A stretch of 64,000 bases of DNA, taken from the NCBI GenBank assembly GCA_044220975.1, contig JBGAPZ010000020.1:1-64000 (forward strand), in the 5' to 3' direction. The notes under the pieces were generated by a model that saw nothing but the letters and a program-made list of their open reading frames with translations, had not been told where the DNA came from and made no database searches. Positions 1 to 8,112 of this stretch are shown here, piece after piece (positions within the stretch are counted from its first letter, which is position 1; the number at the start of each line of letters is the position of its first letter). Origin of the DNA: SZUA-430 sp044220975. GTDB taxonomy: Bacteria > Pseudomonadota > Alphaproteobacteria > Micropepsales > Micropepsaceae. The translations under genes were made by a program, and so were the position numbers.

Positions 1-851
1 CGTTCTTGATCGTCGAGCGCCGTGACGACGCTGAGCTTGCCGCGACGCCCGTCGTCCGCAACCTTGCGCGGCTGCGTCGGAGGCTTCGCACCCGGGCTGC
101 CGCCCGGACCGGTCGCGCGACGTCTGCGCCCGTCGTCATCATCCATTGGGCCGCGCCGTGCCGGCGCTCCCGCACCAGGACCACCCGCCGGCGGCCGCGT
201 CGACGGTGCACCACCGGGACCACGCGCAGCAGGCGCTCCTCCTCCAGCAGGTCTCGGTGCGCCGCCACCAGGCCGCGCTGCCGGGCCACCGGCAGGACGC
301 GCACTCGGGCGCGGCGCAGGCGTGGCAGCACGTTCTTCCGGCGCCTCACGGCCGCGCGTAACGTCTTCCGTCGCGCGGCGCGAATCTTCTTCAGCCTTAC
401 GCTTGGCGGCAGCTTCGCGTTCTTTCGCCAGCTTTGCGTCTTCTTCCGCACGGCGCTTCGCTTCTTCTTGCGCGCGACGGCGTTCGCCTTCCTCGGCGAC
501 GCGTGCATCCGACAGCGCGCGCGACCGCGCTTCCTTCTCGCCCTCGGTCAGCGTGCGCAGAACCATGCCGCCGGACTTCGGCTGCACGGGGGGCGCCTTC
601 GCGGGCTTCGTTGAGGCGGCAGGCGTCGGCGCGGCAACCTCAGCGGGTTTCGCAGCTTCCTTGACCGGCTCGGGTTTTCCACCCGGCCGCACGACGGTCG
701 GGCGCTTCTTCTCGACGACGACTGCCTTCGAGCGGCCATGACTGAATGCCTGGCGCACCACGCCTGTCTCCGGGCGCTTAACGCTCAAAGTTCTTCCACC
801 GCCGGACGCATGTAGCGTCTTGTCGCCGTCCGGGGTCTTACCGTCAGTCAT
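1..851 (-). CDS. infB: Translation initiation factor IF-2, N-terminal part (runs off the window)
   Basis: Partial gene: 283 codons from ATG at 851 are present and the rest lies beyond base 1. IF-2 is the GTPase that brings fMet-tRNA to the 30S subunit. The visible part opens MTDGKTPDGDKTLH and becomes a long low-complexity stretch rich in Ala, Pro, Arg and Glu, with a charged helical run (about residues 95-150) followed by a Pro/Gly/Ala linker. This is the usual variable N-terminal extension of alphaproteobacterial IF-2; the G domain is not in the window. Identity rests on this composition and on the position directly after nusA and ylxR. A purine-rich AAAGG lies just before the ATG. Confidence 0.88.
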   Translation of the reverse strand, partial: MTDGKTPDGDKTLHASGGGRTLSVKRPETGVVRQAFSHGRSKAVVVEKKRPTVVRPGGKPEPVKEAAKPAEVAAPTPAASTKPAKAPPVQPKSGGMVLRTLTEGEKEARSRALSDARVAEEGERRRAQEEAKRRAEEDAKLAKEREAAAKRKAEEDSRRATEDVTRGREAPEERAATPAPRPSARPAGGPAARPGGGAPRPAGGGAPAARGPGGAPSTRPPAGGPGAGAPARRGPMDDDDGRRRRATGPGGSPGAKPPTQPRKVADDGRRGKLSVVTALDDQE

Positions 852-907
852 GCGTACCTTTCGATTCTTCGAACTTCAAAAACACGAGCGCCGATGCGTC
901 GCGGTCA

Positions 908-1552
908 TCAAACCGCGCCCCATTCCGGCGGACACAAAACGCGGAAACCGCCAAGCCGCCCCGCCTCAACCAAAAACCGGGCCGCGAGCGCGCCTGAAGT
1001 GAGGGCAGCATGTACCACACTTTCGCGCCCGAATGCCAAGCCGATTTCCGCAGAACCAAGGCATCCAATTACCGGAATTTCGCCTTGAATTCGCGCATAT
1101 TTCATAAGCTTTTCACGATCGGCAGGGCCTGAATCCGAAGCTTCCACAAGTGCGGCGATACGTCCGTCGCGTGCACGAAATGCCACTTCGACCTGCGCAT
1201 GTCCGATGATCGCGCCACCCGCGCGCCGCGCGAGGCCCAGATGTTCGATGCAACGTTTGACCAGCAACAACTCGACTTGCCCCGCGAGATCGGGCGGGCA
1301 TTTGACCGACGCCTTGAACGATTTCGAAAACAACCCCTTCTCGCAAGCCTTCGCGATCGCGGCACGCTCGGCCGTCACCCAACACCCGCGCCCCGGAAGT
1401 TTGTGCGCGACGTCGGGAACCACGACGTCGTCGGGCCCCGCCACAAAACGCACCATCCGCTCGGGCGACAACACGTCACCCGAAACGATACAGCGCCGAA
1501 GGGGACCCTCGGCGCCGTCATCGTCGGATTTGTGTGCGCCGCCTCGGCTCAC
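908..1552 (-). CDS. YlxR/RnpM-type RNA-binding protein fused to an L7Ae-like domain
   Basis: 214 residues. Residues 15-100 match the YlxR (DUF448) family: RRCIVSGDVLSPERMVRF near the start and PGRGCWVT a little later. Residues about 105-205 look like an L7Ae/L30e fold (LGLARRAGGAIIGHAQVEVA). YlxR proteins bind RNA, and in Gram-positive bacteria one of them modulates RNase P. The two-domain fusion is common in alphaproteobacteria. The start is GTG inside GTGA, overlapping the nusA stop, and infB follows after 56 nt, so this is the conserved nusA-ylxR-infB unit. The exact RNA partner is not known from the sequence. Confidence 0.85.
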   Translation of the reverse strand: MSRGGAHKSDDDGAEGPLRRCIVSGDVLSPERMVRFVAGPDDVVVPDVAHKLPGRGCWVTAERAAIAKACEKGLFSKSFKASVKCPPDLAGQVELLLVKRCIEHLGLARRAGGAIIGHAQVEVAFRARDGRIAALVEASDSGPADREKLMKYARIQGEIPVIGCLGSAEIGLAFGRESVVHAALTSGALAARFLVEAGRLGGFRVLCPPEWGAV

Positions 1553-3150
1553 GCAGTCGGCTCCTCCTCAGGCTCCGGCTCTGCGTCCTTCTCGGCTTCC
1601 TTCGGCGCCTCGATCCACCCAGCGCTGACGCGCGCGGCCATGATGATCGCATTCGCATCGTCGGCGTTGAGCCCGAAACTCTCAAGGAACCCAGCCTGAC
1701 GCTTGCGTTCGCCGTTCACGGTCTCGGTCCAACCCAAAAGGTCGTCCGTAGCGCAGCCTGCGAGGTCTTCAAGCGACTTCACGCCGTTCTCGCCGAGCGC
1801 CACTGCCATCGCAGGGGTCACACCTTCGACCGAAATCATATCGTCTTCCACGCCAAGCTCCCGCCGCTTCTCGTCGAAGATCGCATTCTGCCGCTCAAGA
1901 TACTCCTGCGCGCGACGCTGCAACTCGCCGGCGGTCTCCTCGCCGATCCCCTGGATCTCGGCAAGCTCTTCGGTCACGACGAAGGCCAAGTCCTCGACCT
2001 GCGAGAAATTTTCCGACGCCAGCAACTGCGCCAGCGTTTCATCGACGTCGAGCGCATTCATGAAAAGCTCGGTGCGCTTGCGGAACTGCTCCTGACGCCG
2101 CTCGGACTCTTCGGCTTCCGTCAGAATGTCGATCTGCCAACCGGTCAGCTGCGAGGCGAGCCGCACGTTCTGCCCGCGCCGTCCGATCGCAAGCGACAAT
2201 TGATCTTCGCCGACGACGACCTCGATGCGATGCGCGTCTTCGTCGAGCACGACCTTCGCGACTTCGGCCGGCGCCAACGCGTTGACGACGAAGTTCGCCG
2301 GATCGAGCGACCATGGAATGATGTCGATCTTCTCGCCCTGCAACTCCTGCACCACGGCCTGCACGCGGCTGCCGCGCATACCGACGCACGCGCCGACCGG
2401 ATCGATCGAGGCATCCCGCGAAATAACGGCGATTTTCGCACGCGAGCCGGGATCGCGCGCCACCGACTTGAGCTCGATGATGCCGTCATAGATTTCCGGG
2501 ACTTCCTGCGCGAACAACTTCGCCATGAACTGCGGATGCGTACGCGACAAGAAAATCTGCGGCCCGCGCGTTTCGCGGCGGACGTCGTAGATGTAGGCGC
2601 GAACGCGGTCGCCGGTGCGGAACGTTTCGCGCGGCAACAACTCGTCGCGCCGCACAAACGCTTCACCGCGGCCGAGATCGACGACGACGTTGCCGTACTC
2701 GACGCGCTTCACCGTGCCGTGCACGATTTCGCCGACGCGATCCTTGTACTCGTCGTATTGTTTTTCGCGCTCGGCGTCGCGCACCTTTTGGAAGATGACC
2801 TGCTTGGCCGCTTGCGCCGCGATGCGGCCGAAGTCGATCGGCGGCAACGGCTCGGCAATCAAGTCGCCCGTCTGCGCGGCTGGGTTCCTGATCTGCGCTT
2901 CGTCGAGCGTGATCTCAGTCGCTTCGTTTTCGATCTTGTCGACGACAAGGCGCAAGCGGTGCAGCCGCGTCTCGCCCGTCTTCGGATCGATCTCGGCCTT
3001 GATTTCGTTGTCCTGTCCGTAGCGCGATTTCGCGGCCTTCTGAACCGCCTCTTCCATCGCCGAGATCACGACCTGCTTGTCGATCGATTTCTCGCGCGCG
3101 ACCGCATCTGCGATCTGCAGCAGCTCAAGCCTATTTGCACTAACGGCCAT
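1549..3150 (-). CDS. nusA: Transcription termination/antitermination factor NusA
   Basis: 533 residues. NusA binds RNA polymerase and nascent RNA, and governs pausing, termination and rRNA antitermination. Domains in order: N-terminal RNAP-binding domain (1-125); S1 domain (about 130-200, with VGEIVHGTVKRVEYGNVVVD); two KH domains (GMRGSR and GRRGQN loops, about 230-350); C-terminal helix-hairpin-helix acidic repeats (about 360-515). The last 20 residues are Glu/Pro rich. Length is normal for alphaproteobacteria. It starts with ATG 6 nt after the rimP stop and overlaps ylxR by 4 nt. Confidence 0.97.
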   Translation of the reverse strand: MAVSANRLELLQIADAVAREKSIDKQVVISAMEEAVQKAAKSRYGQDNEIKAEIDPKTGETRLHRLRLVVDKIENEATEITLDEAQIRNPAAQTGDLIAEPLPPIDFGRIAAQAAKQVIFQKVRDAEREKQYDEYKDRVGEIVHGTVKRVEYGNVVVDLGRGEAFVRRDELLPRETFRTGDRVRAYIYDVRRETRGPQIFLSRTHPQFMAKLFAQEVPEIYDGIIELKSVARDPGSRAKIAVISRDASIDPVGACVGMRGSRVQAVVQELQGEKIDIIPWSLDPANFVVNALAPAEVAKVVLDEDAHRIEVVVGEDQLSLAIGRRGQNVRLASQLTGWQIDILTEAEESERRQEQFRKRTELFMNALDVDETLAQLLASENFSQVEDLAFVVTEELAEIQGIGEETAGELQRRAQEYLERQNAIFDEKRRELGVEDDMISVEGVTPAMAVALGENGVKSLEDLAGCATDDLLGWTETVNGERKRQAGFLESFGLNADDANAIIMAARVSAGWIEAPKEAEKDAEPEPEEEPTA

Positions 3151-3156
3151 TGGTCT

Positions 3157-3696
3157 TCACTCCGGTTCCGCGCTGGGCGCTTTGCCCGCGTCTTTTCTGC
3201 GTTTCAAATCATGCGCGATGAGCTCGTCAGTCAAAACCAACTTCGCCTCGCCAATCGACACGTAGGGGACGGCAAGTTCGCCGCGCCCCACACCAGGACC
3301 GAGGTCCGTCTCAACAACGACATCCTCGCCCCGCAAACCTTTCAACATCCCGCGCACGCGCTTGCGCCCGTCGAGCGGAAATTTGAGATCGAAGCGCGCC
3401 TCAAATCCCGCATACGCCTCGAAATCGCGCCGCCGCGTCAGCGGCCGATCGATTCCGGGCGACGAGACTTCAAGAACGTATTCGCCCTCCATCGGGTCTT
3501 CCAATTCGAACGCCGCTGAAATCGCGCGGCTGAGGCGCGCGCAATCGTCGACGTCCATCAATCCGTCCGGACGCTCCGCCATCACTTGCAACGTCGGTGT
3601 CTGAGCGCCGGTCACTCGCACACGCACAAGCGCGTACCCTATCGCCTCGGCGATGGGACCGATCACACCTTCAAGCTGGCTAACACGTGCGTTCAA
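3157..3696 (-). CDS. rimP: Ribosome maturation factor RimP
   Basis: 179 residues from the chosen start. RimP helps late assembly of the 30S subunit. Visible family marks are LEDPMEGEYVLEVSSPGIDR and the DFEAYAGFEARFDLK region that follows. An open frame extends upstream to 3804, but the family usually begins near LNARVSQLEGVIGP; a GAGAGG ribosome site sits 6 nt before the TTG at 3696, so I take that start (TTG at 3699 is the alternative). It heads the rimP-nusA-ylxR-infB operon. The C-terminus is a Lys-rich tail. Confidence 0.93.
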   Translation of the reverse strand: MNARVSQLEGVIGPIAEAIGYALVRVRVTGAQTPTLQVMAERPDGLMDVDDCARLSRAISAAFELEDPMEGEYVLEVSSPGIDRPLTRRRDFEAYAGFEARFDLKFPLDGRKRVRGMLKGLRGEDVVVETDLGPGVGRGELAVPYVSIGEAKLVLTDELIAHDLKRRKDAGKAPSAEPE

Positions 3697-3811
3697 CAAA
3701 CACCTCTCGCGCCCGGAAGAGGGAACCCTCAACCAGCGAACAAGCTCTTCTTGTCCGAGAATGGCGGATATATAGCCTTGGTGCTTCGCGCCGCCAAGGC
3801 CCAATCGGCGG

Positions 3812-4537
3812 CTAGACGCGAAGAAACTGCAGGTAAACGCAGGGCCGGCCGACCCGCACCGCCTTCTGTTCGTAGCGCGTTTGCGGCCAACCGGCTGGGC
3901 GCACGCGCCAATCCGCCGCGCATTCCGCCGTCCAGCGAAAGCGGATATCGGCCATCAGGTGCTGCAGTGCCCAGCACGCGTAGTCGGGATGGTCCGTTGC
4001 AACACGCACCTCCCCGCCAGGTTTCAACACTCGCGCAAGCTCGTCGAGTGTCGCCGGTTGAATGAACCGACGCTTGTGATGGCGCACCTTAGGCCATGGA
4101 TCGGGAAACAAGACATAGACCGCGCTAAGCGACTGCGCTGGCAAGCGCGGCAACACGTCGCGAGCATCGTCCGGATATAGCCGAACGTTCGCAAGCTTCG
4201 CCTGGTCGACTTGCGTCAGTAGCTTTGCCACGCCGTTCAAGAACGGCTCGCAGCCGATGTAGCCGTGATCGGGATGCGCGCATGCTTGCGCGGCTAGATG
4301 TTCCCCGCCGCCGAAACCGACTTCGAGCGCGAACGCGCGTGCGCCTGGAAACAACGAGCCAAGATCGATTGCGCCGTCAGGCACGCCGATCTTCGGCAAA
4401 AGCGTCTCGACGAGATTTTGCTGCGAGACGCTCAACGGCCGCCCGAGCCGGCGGCCGTAGAGTTCGCTGCGTCGCCTTCCGGCTTCGCTCAGGCGAAGTG
4501 GCTCTTGAGCTGAGAGACGAGATCCGTGCGCTCCCAC
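3812..4537 (-). CDS. trmB: tRNA (guanine-N7-)-methyltransferase TrmB
   Basis: 241 residues. TrmB puts m7G at position 46 of tRNAs using S-adenosylmethionine. The SAM-binding loop EVGFGGGEH and the family signature FPDPWPKVRHHKRRF are both clear. The ATG at 4537 makes it overlap the end of metK by 49 nt, which is unusual. A later non-ATG start (a CTG overlapping the metK stop) would still keep the conserved part that begins at SELYGRRLGRPL, so the N-terminus is uncertain. Placed after metK, it sits next to the source of its own cofactor. Confidence 0.93.
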   Translation of the reverse strand: MGAHGSRLSAQEPLRLSEAGRRRSELYGRRLGRPLSVSQQNLVETLLPKIGVPDGAIDLGSLFPGARAFALEVGFGGGEHLAAQACAHPDHGYIGCEPFLNGVAKLLTQVDQAKLANVRLYPDDARDVLPRLPAQSLSAVYVLFPDPWPKVRHHKRRFIQPATLDELARVLKPGGEVRVATDHPDYACWALQHLMADIRFRWTAECAADWRVRPAGWPQTRYEQKAVRVGRPCVYLQFLRV

Positions 4538-5658
4538 GAGAACCCTCCGTCCGCTTCCGGTGCGCGCCCGAAATGACCGTAGGCCGCTGTGCGCGCGTAG
4601 ATCGGGCGGTTCAGCTTCAGATGCTCGCGAATACCGCGCGGCTTCAGGCTCACCATCTCCGGCAGCGTTTTTTCAAGCTTCGCTTCGTCGACGCGGCCCG
4701 TGTCGTGCAAATCGACATAGAACGACATCGGGTCGGCAACGCCAATCGCATAGGAAATCTGAATGGTACAACGTTCCGCCAAGCCTGCCGCCACGACGTT
4801 CTTTGCCAGATAGCGCGCGACGTAAGCGGCCGAGCGATCGACCTTCGTCGGATCCTTGCCGGAGAACGCGCCGCCGCCATGCGGGGCCGCGCCGCCGTAC
4901 GTGTCGACGATGATCTTGCGGCCGGTGAGCCCGCAGTCGCCGTCCGGCCCACCGATAACGAAGCGGCCCGTCGGATTCACGAACAACCCGTCCTCCGGAC
5001 ACATCCATCCGGCCGGCATCGCAGCTTCGATGTAAGGCTTCACGACGGCGCGAATGTCGCGCGCATCGAGGCCGTCGATATGCTGCGTCGAAACGACGAT
5101 CTTCGTCGCGCGCACGGGCTTGCCGTTTTCATATTGCAACGTGACTTGGCTCTTCGCGTCCGGCAGCAGTTCCTTCTGCTTACCCGAATGGCGCGCTTCT
5201 GCCATCAACTTCAAAATCTTGTGCGAAAGCAAAATCGGCGCCGGCATCAATTCCTCGGTCTCGCGGCATGCGTAACCGAACATGATCCCTTGATCGCCAG
5301 CACCTTCGTCCTTGTTGCCGGCTGCGTCGACGCCGACAGCAATGTCGTCGGACTGTGCGTGGACCAAGCATTCGATCCGCGCCTTGCGCCAGTCGAAGCC
5401 TTCTTGCTCGTAGCCGATCGCTTTGATCGATTGGCGCGCGGCTTCGATCATCTGATCGTGCCCGACCGCTTCCGGTCCGCGGACTTCGCCCGCCAGCACC
5501 ACGCGGTTCGTCGTCGCCAGTGTCTCAAGCGCGATCCGCGCCTCGGGCATGTGCCCCAGCATTAGATCCACGATCGAATCCGAGATGCGGTCGCAGACTT
5601 TGTCCGGGTGACCTTCGGAAACCGATTCGCTGGTGAAGAGATAGTTTTTGCGGGACAT
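4489..5658 (-). CDS. metK: S-adenosylmethionine synthetase
   Basis: 389 residues. It makes SAM from methionine and ATP. Signatures seen: SVSEGHPDKVCDRISDSIVD near the N-terminus, GAGDQGIMFGYA (about 120) and GGGAFSGKDPTKVDRSAAY (about 250). Length is normal. The ATG lies only 15 nt after the T-run of a strong terminator-like hairpin that fills most of its 83-nt leader. Either metK is transcribed from upstream and attenuated there, or transcription starts in the very short space behind it. SAM made here feeds trmB next door and radical-SAM MiaB upstream. Confidence 0.97.
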   Translation of the reverse strand: MSRKNYLFTSESVSEGHPDKVCDRISDSIVDLMLGHMPEARIALETLATTNRVVLAGEVRGPEAVGHDQMIEAARQSIKAIGYEQEGFDWRKARIECLVHAQSDDIAVGVDAAGNKDEGAGDQGIMFGYACRETEELMPAPILLSHKILKLMAEARHSGKQKELLPDAKSQVTLQYENGKPVRATKIVVSTQHIDGLDARDIRAVVKPYIEAAMPAGWMCPEDGLFVNPTGRFVIGGPDGDCGLTGRKIIVDTYGGAAPHGGGAFSGKDPTKVDRSAAYVARYLAKNVVAAGLAERCTIQISYAIGVADPMSFYVDLHDTGRVDEAKLEKTLPEMVSLKPRGIREHLKLNRPIYARTAAYGHFGRAPEADGGFSWERTDLVSQLKSHFA

Positions 5659-5673
5659 TTATCGAAGCTCGCC

Positions 5674-5716
5674 AAAAAAAGAGCCGCGCCTTTCGCAGGT
5701 CGCGAAAAGCGCGGCT
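5674..5716 (-). terminator. Strong intrinsic terminator between the HTH regulator gene and metK
   Basis: Read on the minus strand: AGCCGCGC plus TTTTCGC, loop GACCT, then GCGAAAG plus GCGCGGCT. This makes a 15-bp stem with one G-U pair, followed by C and seven Ts. There is no T-run on the plus side, so it acts leftward. It would end the HTH gene transcript, but its T-run stops 15 nt before the metK ATG, which also makes it a candidate attenuator in the metK leader. Confidence 0.85.
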
Positions 5717-5741
5717 TTCTGTCAGGGATTAGGGGCTTACG

Positions 5742-6215
5742 TCAAGCGCGTTGCGCTTCCCGCAGCTCCACAACCCGGAAATCGGGATAGACTTCTTCTT
5801 CGCCGGTCAGCGATTTCACCAATTCCAACATGCGCTTACGTACACGCGGGTCGGTGATCTTTGTGAACGCGCGTACGAGCTGGAAGCCTTCCGCGCTCGA
5901 CACGAATTCCATCATGTAAGGACCGGCGTCCACATCCGTCGCCGCGCCAACGCCATTCTGCTGCTTCTTGAACGCAGGATCGGTGCTGGGGAGGTCGTCG
6001 AAGAAATACGACACTGGAACGCCGAGGATCGACGAGATGTCGAAGAGTCTGCTGGCGCCGATACGATTGGCGCCTTTTTCGTACTTTTGAACTTGTTGGA
6101 AAGTAAGACCCAACAACTCGCCAAGTTTTTCTTGGCTCATTCCGATCAGCATCCGACGAAGACGGACGCGGCTTCCAACATGTGCATCAACTGAAGAGGG
6201 TTGCTTCTTGGCCAA
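5742..6215 (-). CDS. XRE-family HTH transcriptional regulator
   Basis: 157 residues from a TTG start at 6215. A helix-turn-helix occupies about residues 15-70 (VRLRRMLIGMSQEKLGELLG, then FQQVQKYEKGANRIGASRL), followed by a less ordered linker and a C-terminal helical part. The frame is open further upstream, but AGGAG lies 8 nt before the TTG and family members begin with the same short M-A-K-K lead, so I take this start. In many alphaproteobacteria a regulator of this type sits between lnt and metK. Its target is not evident from the sequence. Its leader carries three hairpins (6299-6359). Confidence 0.85.
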   Translation of the reverse strand: MAKKQPSSVDAHVGSRVRLRRMLIGMSQEKLGELLGLTFQQVQKYEKGANRIGASRLFDISSILGVPVSYFFDDLPSTDPAFKKQQNGVGAATDVDAGPYMMEFVSSAEGFQLVRAFTKITDPRVRKRMLELVKSLTGEEEVYPDFRVVELREAQRA

Positions 6216-6507
6216 GGGGGGAACTCCTATACGACTGACAAGACAGCCTGACCGCAGCACAAGACTGCAACCAAGCCCCACGAAACGTCTTTGTCTGTGG
6301 CCATCTTTTTTTGATGGCCTTGCCCCCCGGGGCAAGCACGCAAGCAGGCACTCTGCTTGAGGTCTAGGACGGCAACTTGTGGGGACCATTTCAGGTGCGG
6401 CACGACCCCTCGCGCATTGCAACCCGAAAATCAGGCGGCCCCCAGTAGCCAACCTAGACTTCAATGATTCTCACTAAACGCTACACGGTTGTAATGGTCA
6501 ACTGTCT
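6216..6507 (-). other. Non-coding leader upstream of the HTH regulator, with three tandem hairpins
   Basis: No gene is seen in these 292 bases between lnt and the HTH gene. Three perfect hairpins lie in a row: GGCCATC/GATGGCC around seven Ts (6299-6319), CTTGCCCC/GGGGCAAG with a 2-nt loop (6319-6336), and CAAGCAG/CTGCTTG with a 5-nt loop (6341-6359). GCAAG/CTTGC elements are shared between the second and third, so alternative pairings are possible. The block ends about 84 nt before the regulator start codon. Confidence 0.55.
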
Positions 6508-8112
6508 TTATGGGCTGCTCTTGGAAAAAACGAGTCCAACAGCCGTTGAAGCAAGAACCATCAGCAAAAAAATTATGTCGCCCGCGACGGAATAAAGCGT
6601 GCGCGTTAGCGGTCGCGGCAATTCTGCGTCCAGGACTCCGGTCCTATCGAGCCCGAGCGAACCAGTGATTCGCCCATAGGGGTCGATGACGGCGGACACA
6701 CCCGTATTGGCTGCACGAACGACCGCCAAACCTTCTTCCGCCGCGCGAACTTTCGCGATGCCAAGGTGCTGGTAAGGACCCGTCCATGGACCGAACCAAG
6801 AATCGTCTGTCATCGTCATCAACCAGTCAGGTCGTTGCGCGGCGACCGAAACTTTTCCCGGGAAAATAAGTTCGTAGCAGATCAATGGACTGAACGGCGG
6901 CAGGTTCGGAATGGTTAGCGTCCGGATCCCCGAACCCTCTGAGTACCCCTGACCGCTGCCTGTGATCTGGGTAACGCCGAGCGGCTCGAGGAGCGAATAG
7001 AGCGGCAGGTACTCCCCAAAGGGAACGAGATGCGCCTTGTCGTAAGTCGCCAAGACCTGACCGGTCCCGGAGACCGCCGCCATACTGTTGAAAAACCGGC
7101 GTTTCTCCCCCTGCTCGATCCTGATGGTACCGGTGAGCAAGGTGGTGCGATCGGGAAGGGTCATCGCAATAACCTGAAGCGCTGTGGGATCGTCCAACAA
7201 AGCCAGCGGCGGCGCTGCCTCCGGCCAAACGACGACGGTCCGAGTCTCGAGCCCAGGCTGGCGGGTGAGGTCGATCAGCACCTGCCAGTTTCGCTGAAAG
7301 AACTCGGGCTTCCATTTCTCTGTCTGCGGAACATTGGGCTGCACAATGCGCACGGCAACATCGGTGAGCGTTGGAGCAGCGGTCGCCGGCAGTCGCAGCC
7401 AACCGAAGACAAACAACCCTGCCAACAACACCGGGGGGAGCAGCAACATCCAACGCGCGTTGGCACGCCGGCCATCCGCATGAACGACCGCGGCCGGCGC
7501 GAGCACCGCGATCAAGGTCACCAAACTCAAGCCATAAATGCCGAACAGCGACGCCGCCTGAAACATCGCGTCGGTACCGGACCACGTATAGCCGGGCAGG
7601 TTCCACGGAAAGCCCGTCAAAATATGTCCGCGCAACCACTCAACGGCAGCAAGGGCTGAGGCGAGGACGAACACGCGTGCCCATCCCGCCCAGCGTAAGC
7701 GCGCAACGCCGGCCGCCAGCGCAAAGAACAATGCAAGCCCGCCGGGAAAGAGCACCGCCACAAAAGGCAGGAGCCACGCGTGCTTGTCCGAATCGACCAC
7801 AAACGCAAAACCGATCCAGTGGAGTCCGACGAGAAAATATCCGAACCCGAACGCCCACCCTGTCAAAGCAGCCCCAAGCCAGGGCCGGCGCGCATTGGCG
7901 GTGCCGTCGATCATCCAAACGAGCGCTGGAAACGTCAGCAACAATAGCGGCCAGATGTAGAACGGTGCGTAGGCAAGCGCCGACGCCCCGCCGATGCCCG
8001 ACGCGATCAACAGGCGCCCGCGCCCCACGCGAGACCGAAACCAGGCAGCCGCGCCTTCAATGCGTCCCAAAAGGTCAAGTTTTGCGAAGCGATCGACGAT
8101 CGACTCAGCCAT
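6508..8112 (-). CDS. lnt: Apolipoprotein N-acyltransferase
   Basis: 534 residues. Lnt adds the third acyl chain to the N-terminal Cys of lipoproteins in the inner membrane. An N-terminal run of hydrophobic helices (about 30-230) is followed by a carbon-nitrogen hydrolase domain. The catalytic Glu-Lys-Cys parts are visible in VVWPEAAPP, YDKAHLVPFGEYLP and SPLICYELIFPG, and a last hydrophobic helix lies near the C-terminus. Its start overlaps the end of the CorC gene by 8 nt, a conserved pairing in proteobacteria. Confidence 0.96.
   Translation of the reverse strand: MAESIVDRFAKLDLLGRIEGAAAWFRSRVGRGRLLIASGIGGASALAYAPFYIWPLLLLTFPALVWMIDGTANARRPWLGAALTGWAFGFGYFLVGLHWIGFAFVVDSDKHAWLLPFVAVLFPGGLALFFALAAGVARLRWAGWARVFVLASALAAVEWLRGHILTGFPWNLPGYTWSGTDAMFQAASLFGIYGLSLVTLIAVLAPAAVVHADGRRANARWMLLLPPVLLAGLFVFGWLRLPATAAPTLTDVAVRIVQPNVPQTEKWKPEFFQRNWQVLIDLTRQPGLETRTVVVWPEAAPPLALLDDPTALQVIAMTLPDRTTLLTGTIRIEQGEKRRFFNSMAAVSGTGQVLATYDKAHLVPFGEYLPLYSLLEPLGVTQITGSGQGYSEGSGIRTLTIPNLPPFSPLICYELIFPGKVSVAAQRPDWLMTMTDDSWFGPWTGPYQHLGIAKVRAAEEGLAVVRAANTGVSAVIDPYGRITGSLGLDRTGVLDAELPRPLTRTLYSVAGDIIFLLMVLASTAVGLVFSKSSP

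Noticed and set aside
1534..3519. A 661-codon plus-strand open frame over nusA and rimP
   Set aside because: It is the antisense shadow of nusA/rimP: high G+C keeps the frame open, its product is Arg/His/Leu-rich with no domain, and NusA on the minus strand has all motifs.
5659..5741. SAM riboswitch before metK
   Set aside because: The leader is only 83 nt and nearly all is the terminator hairpin; I found no SAM-I, SAM-II or SAM/SAH core. Attenuation by another means remains open.
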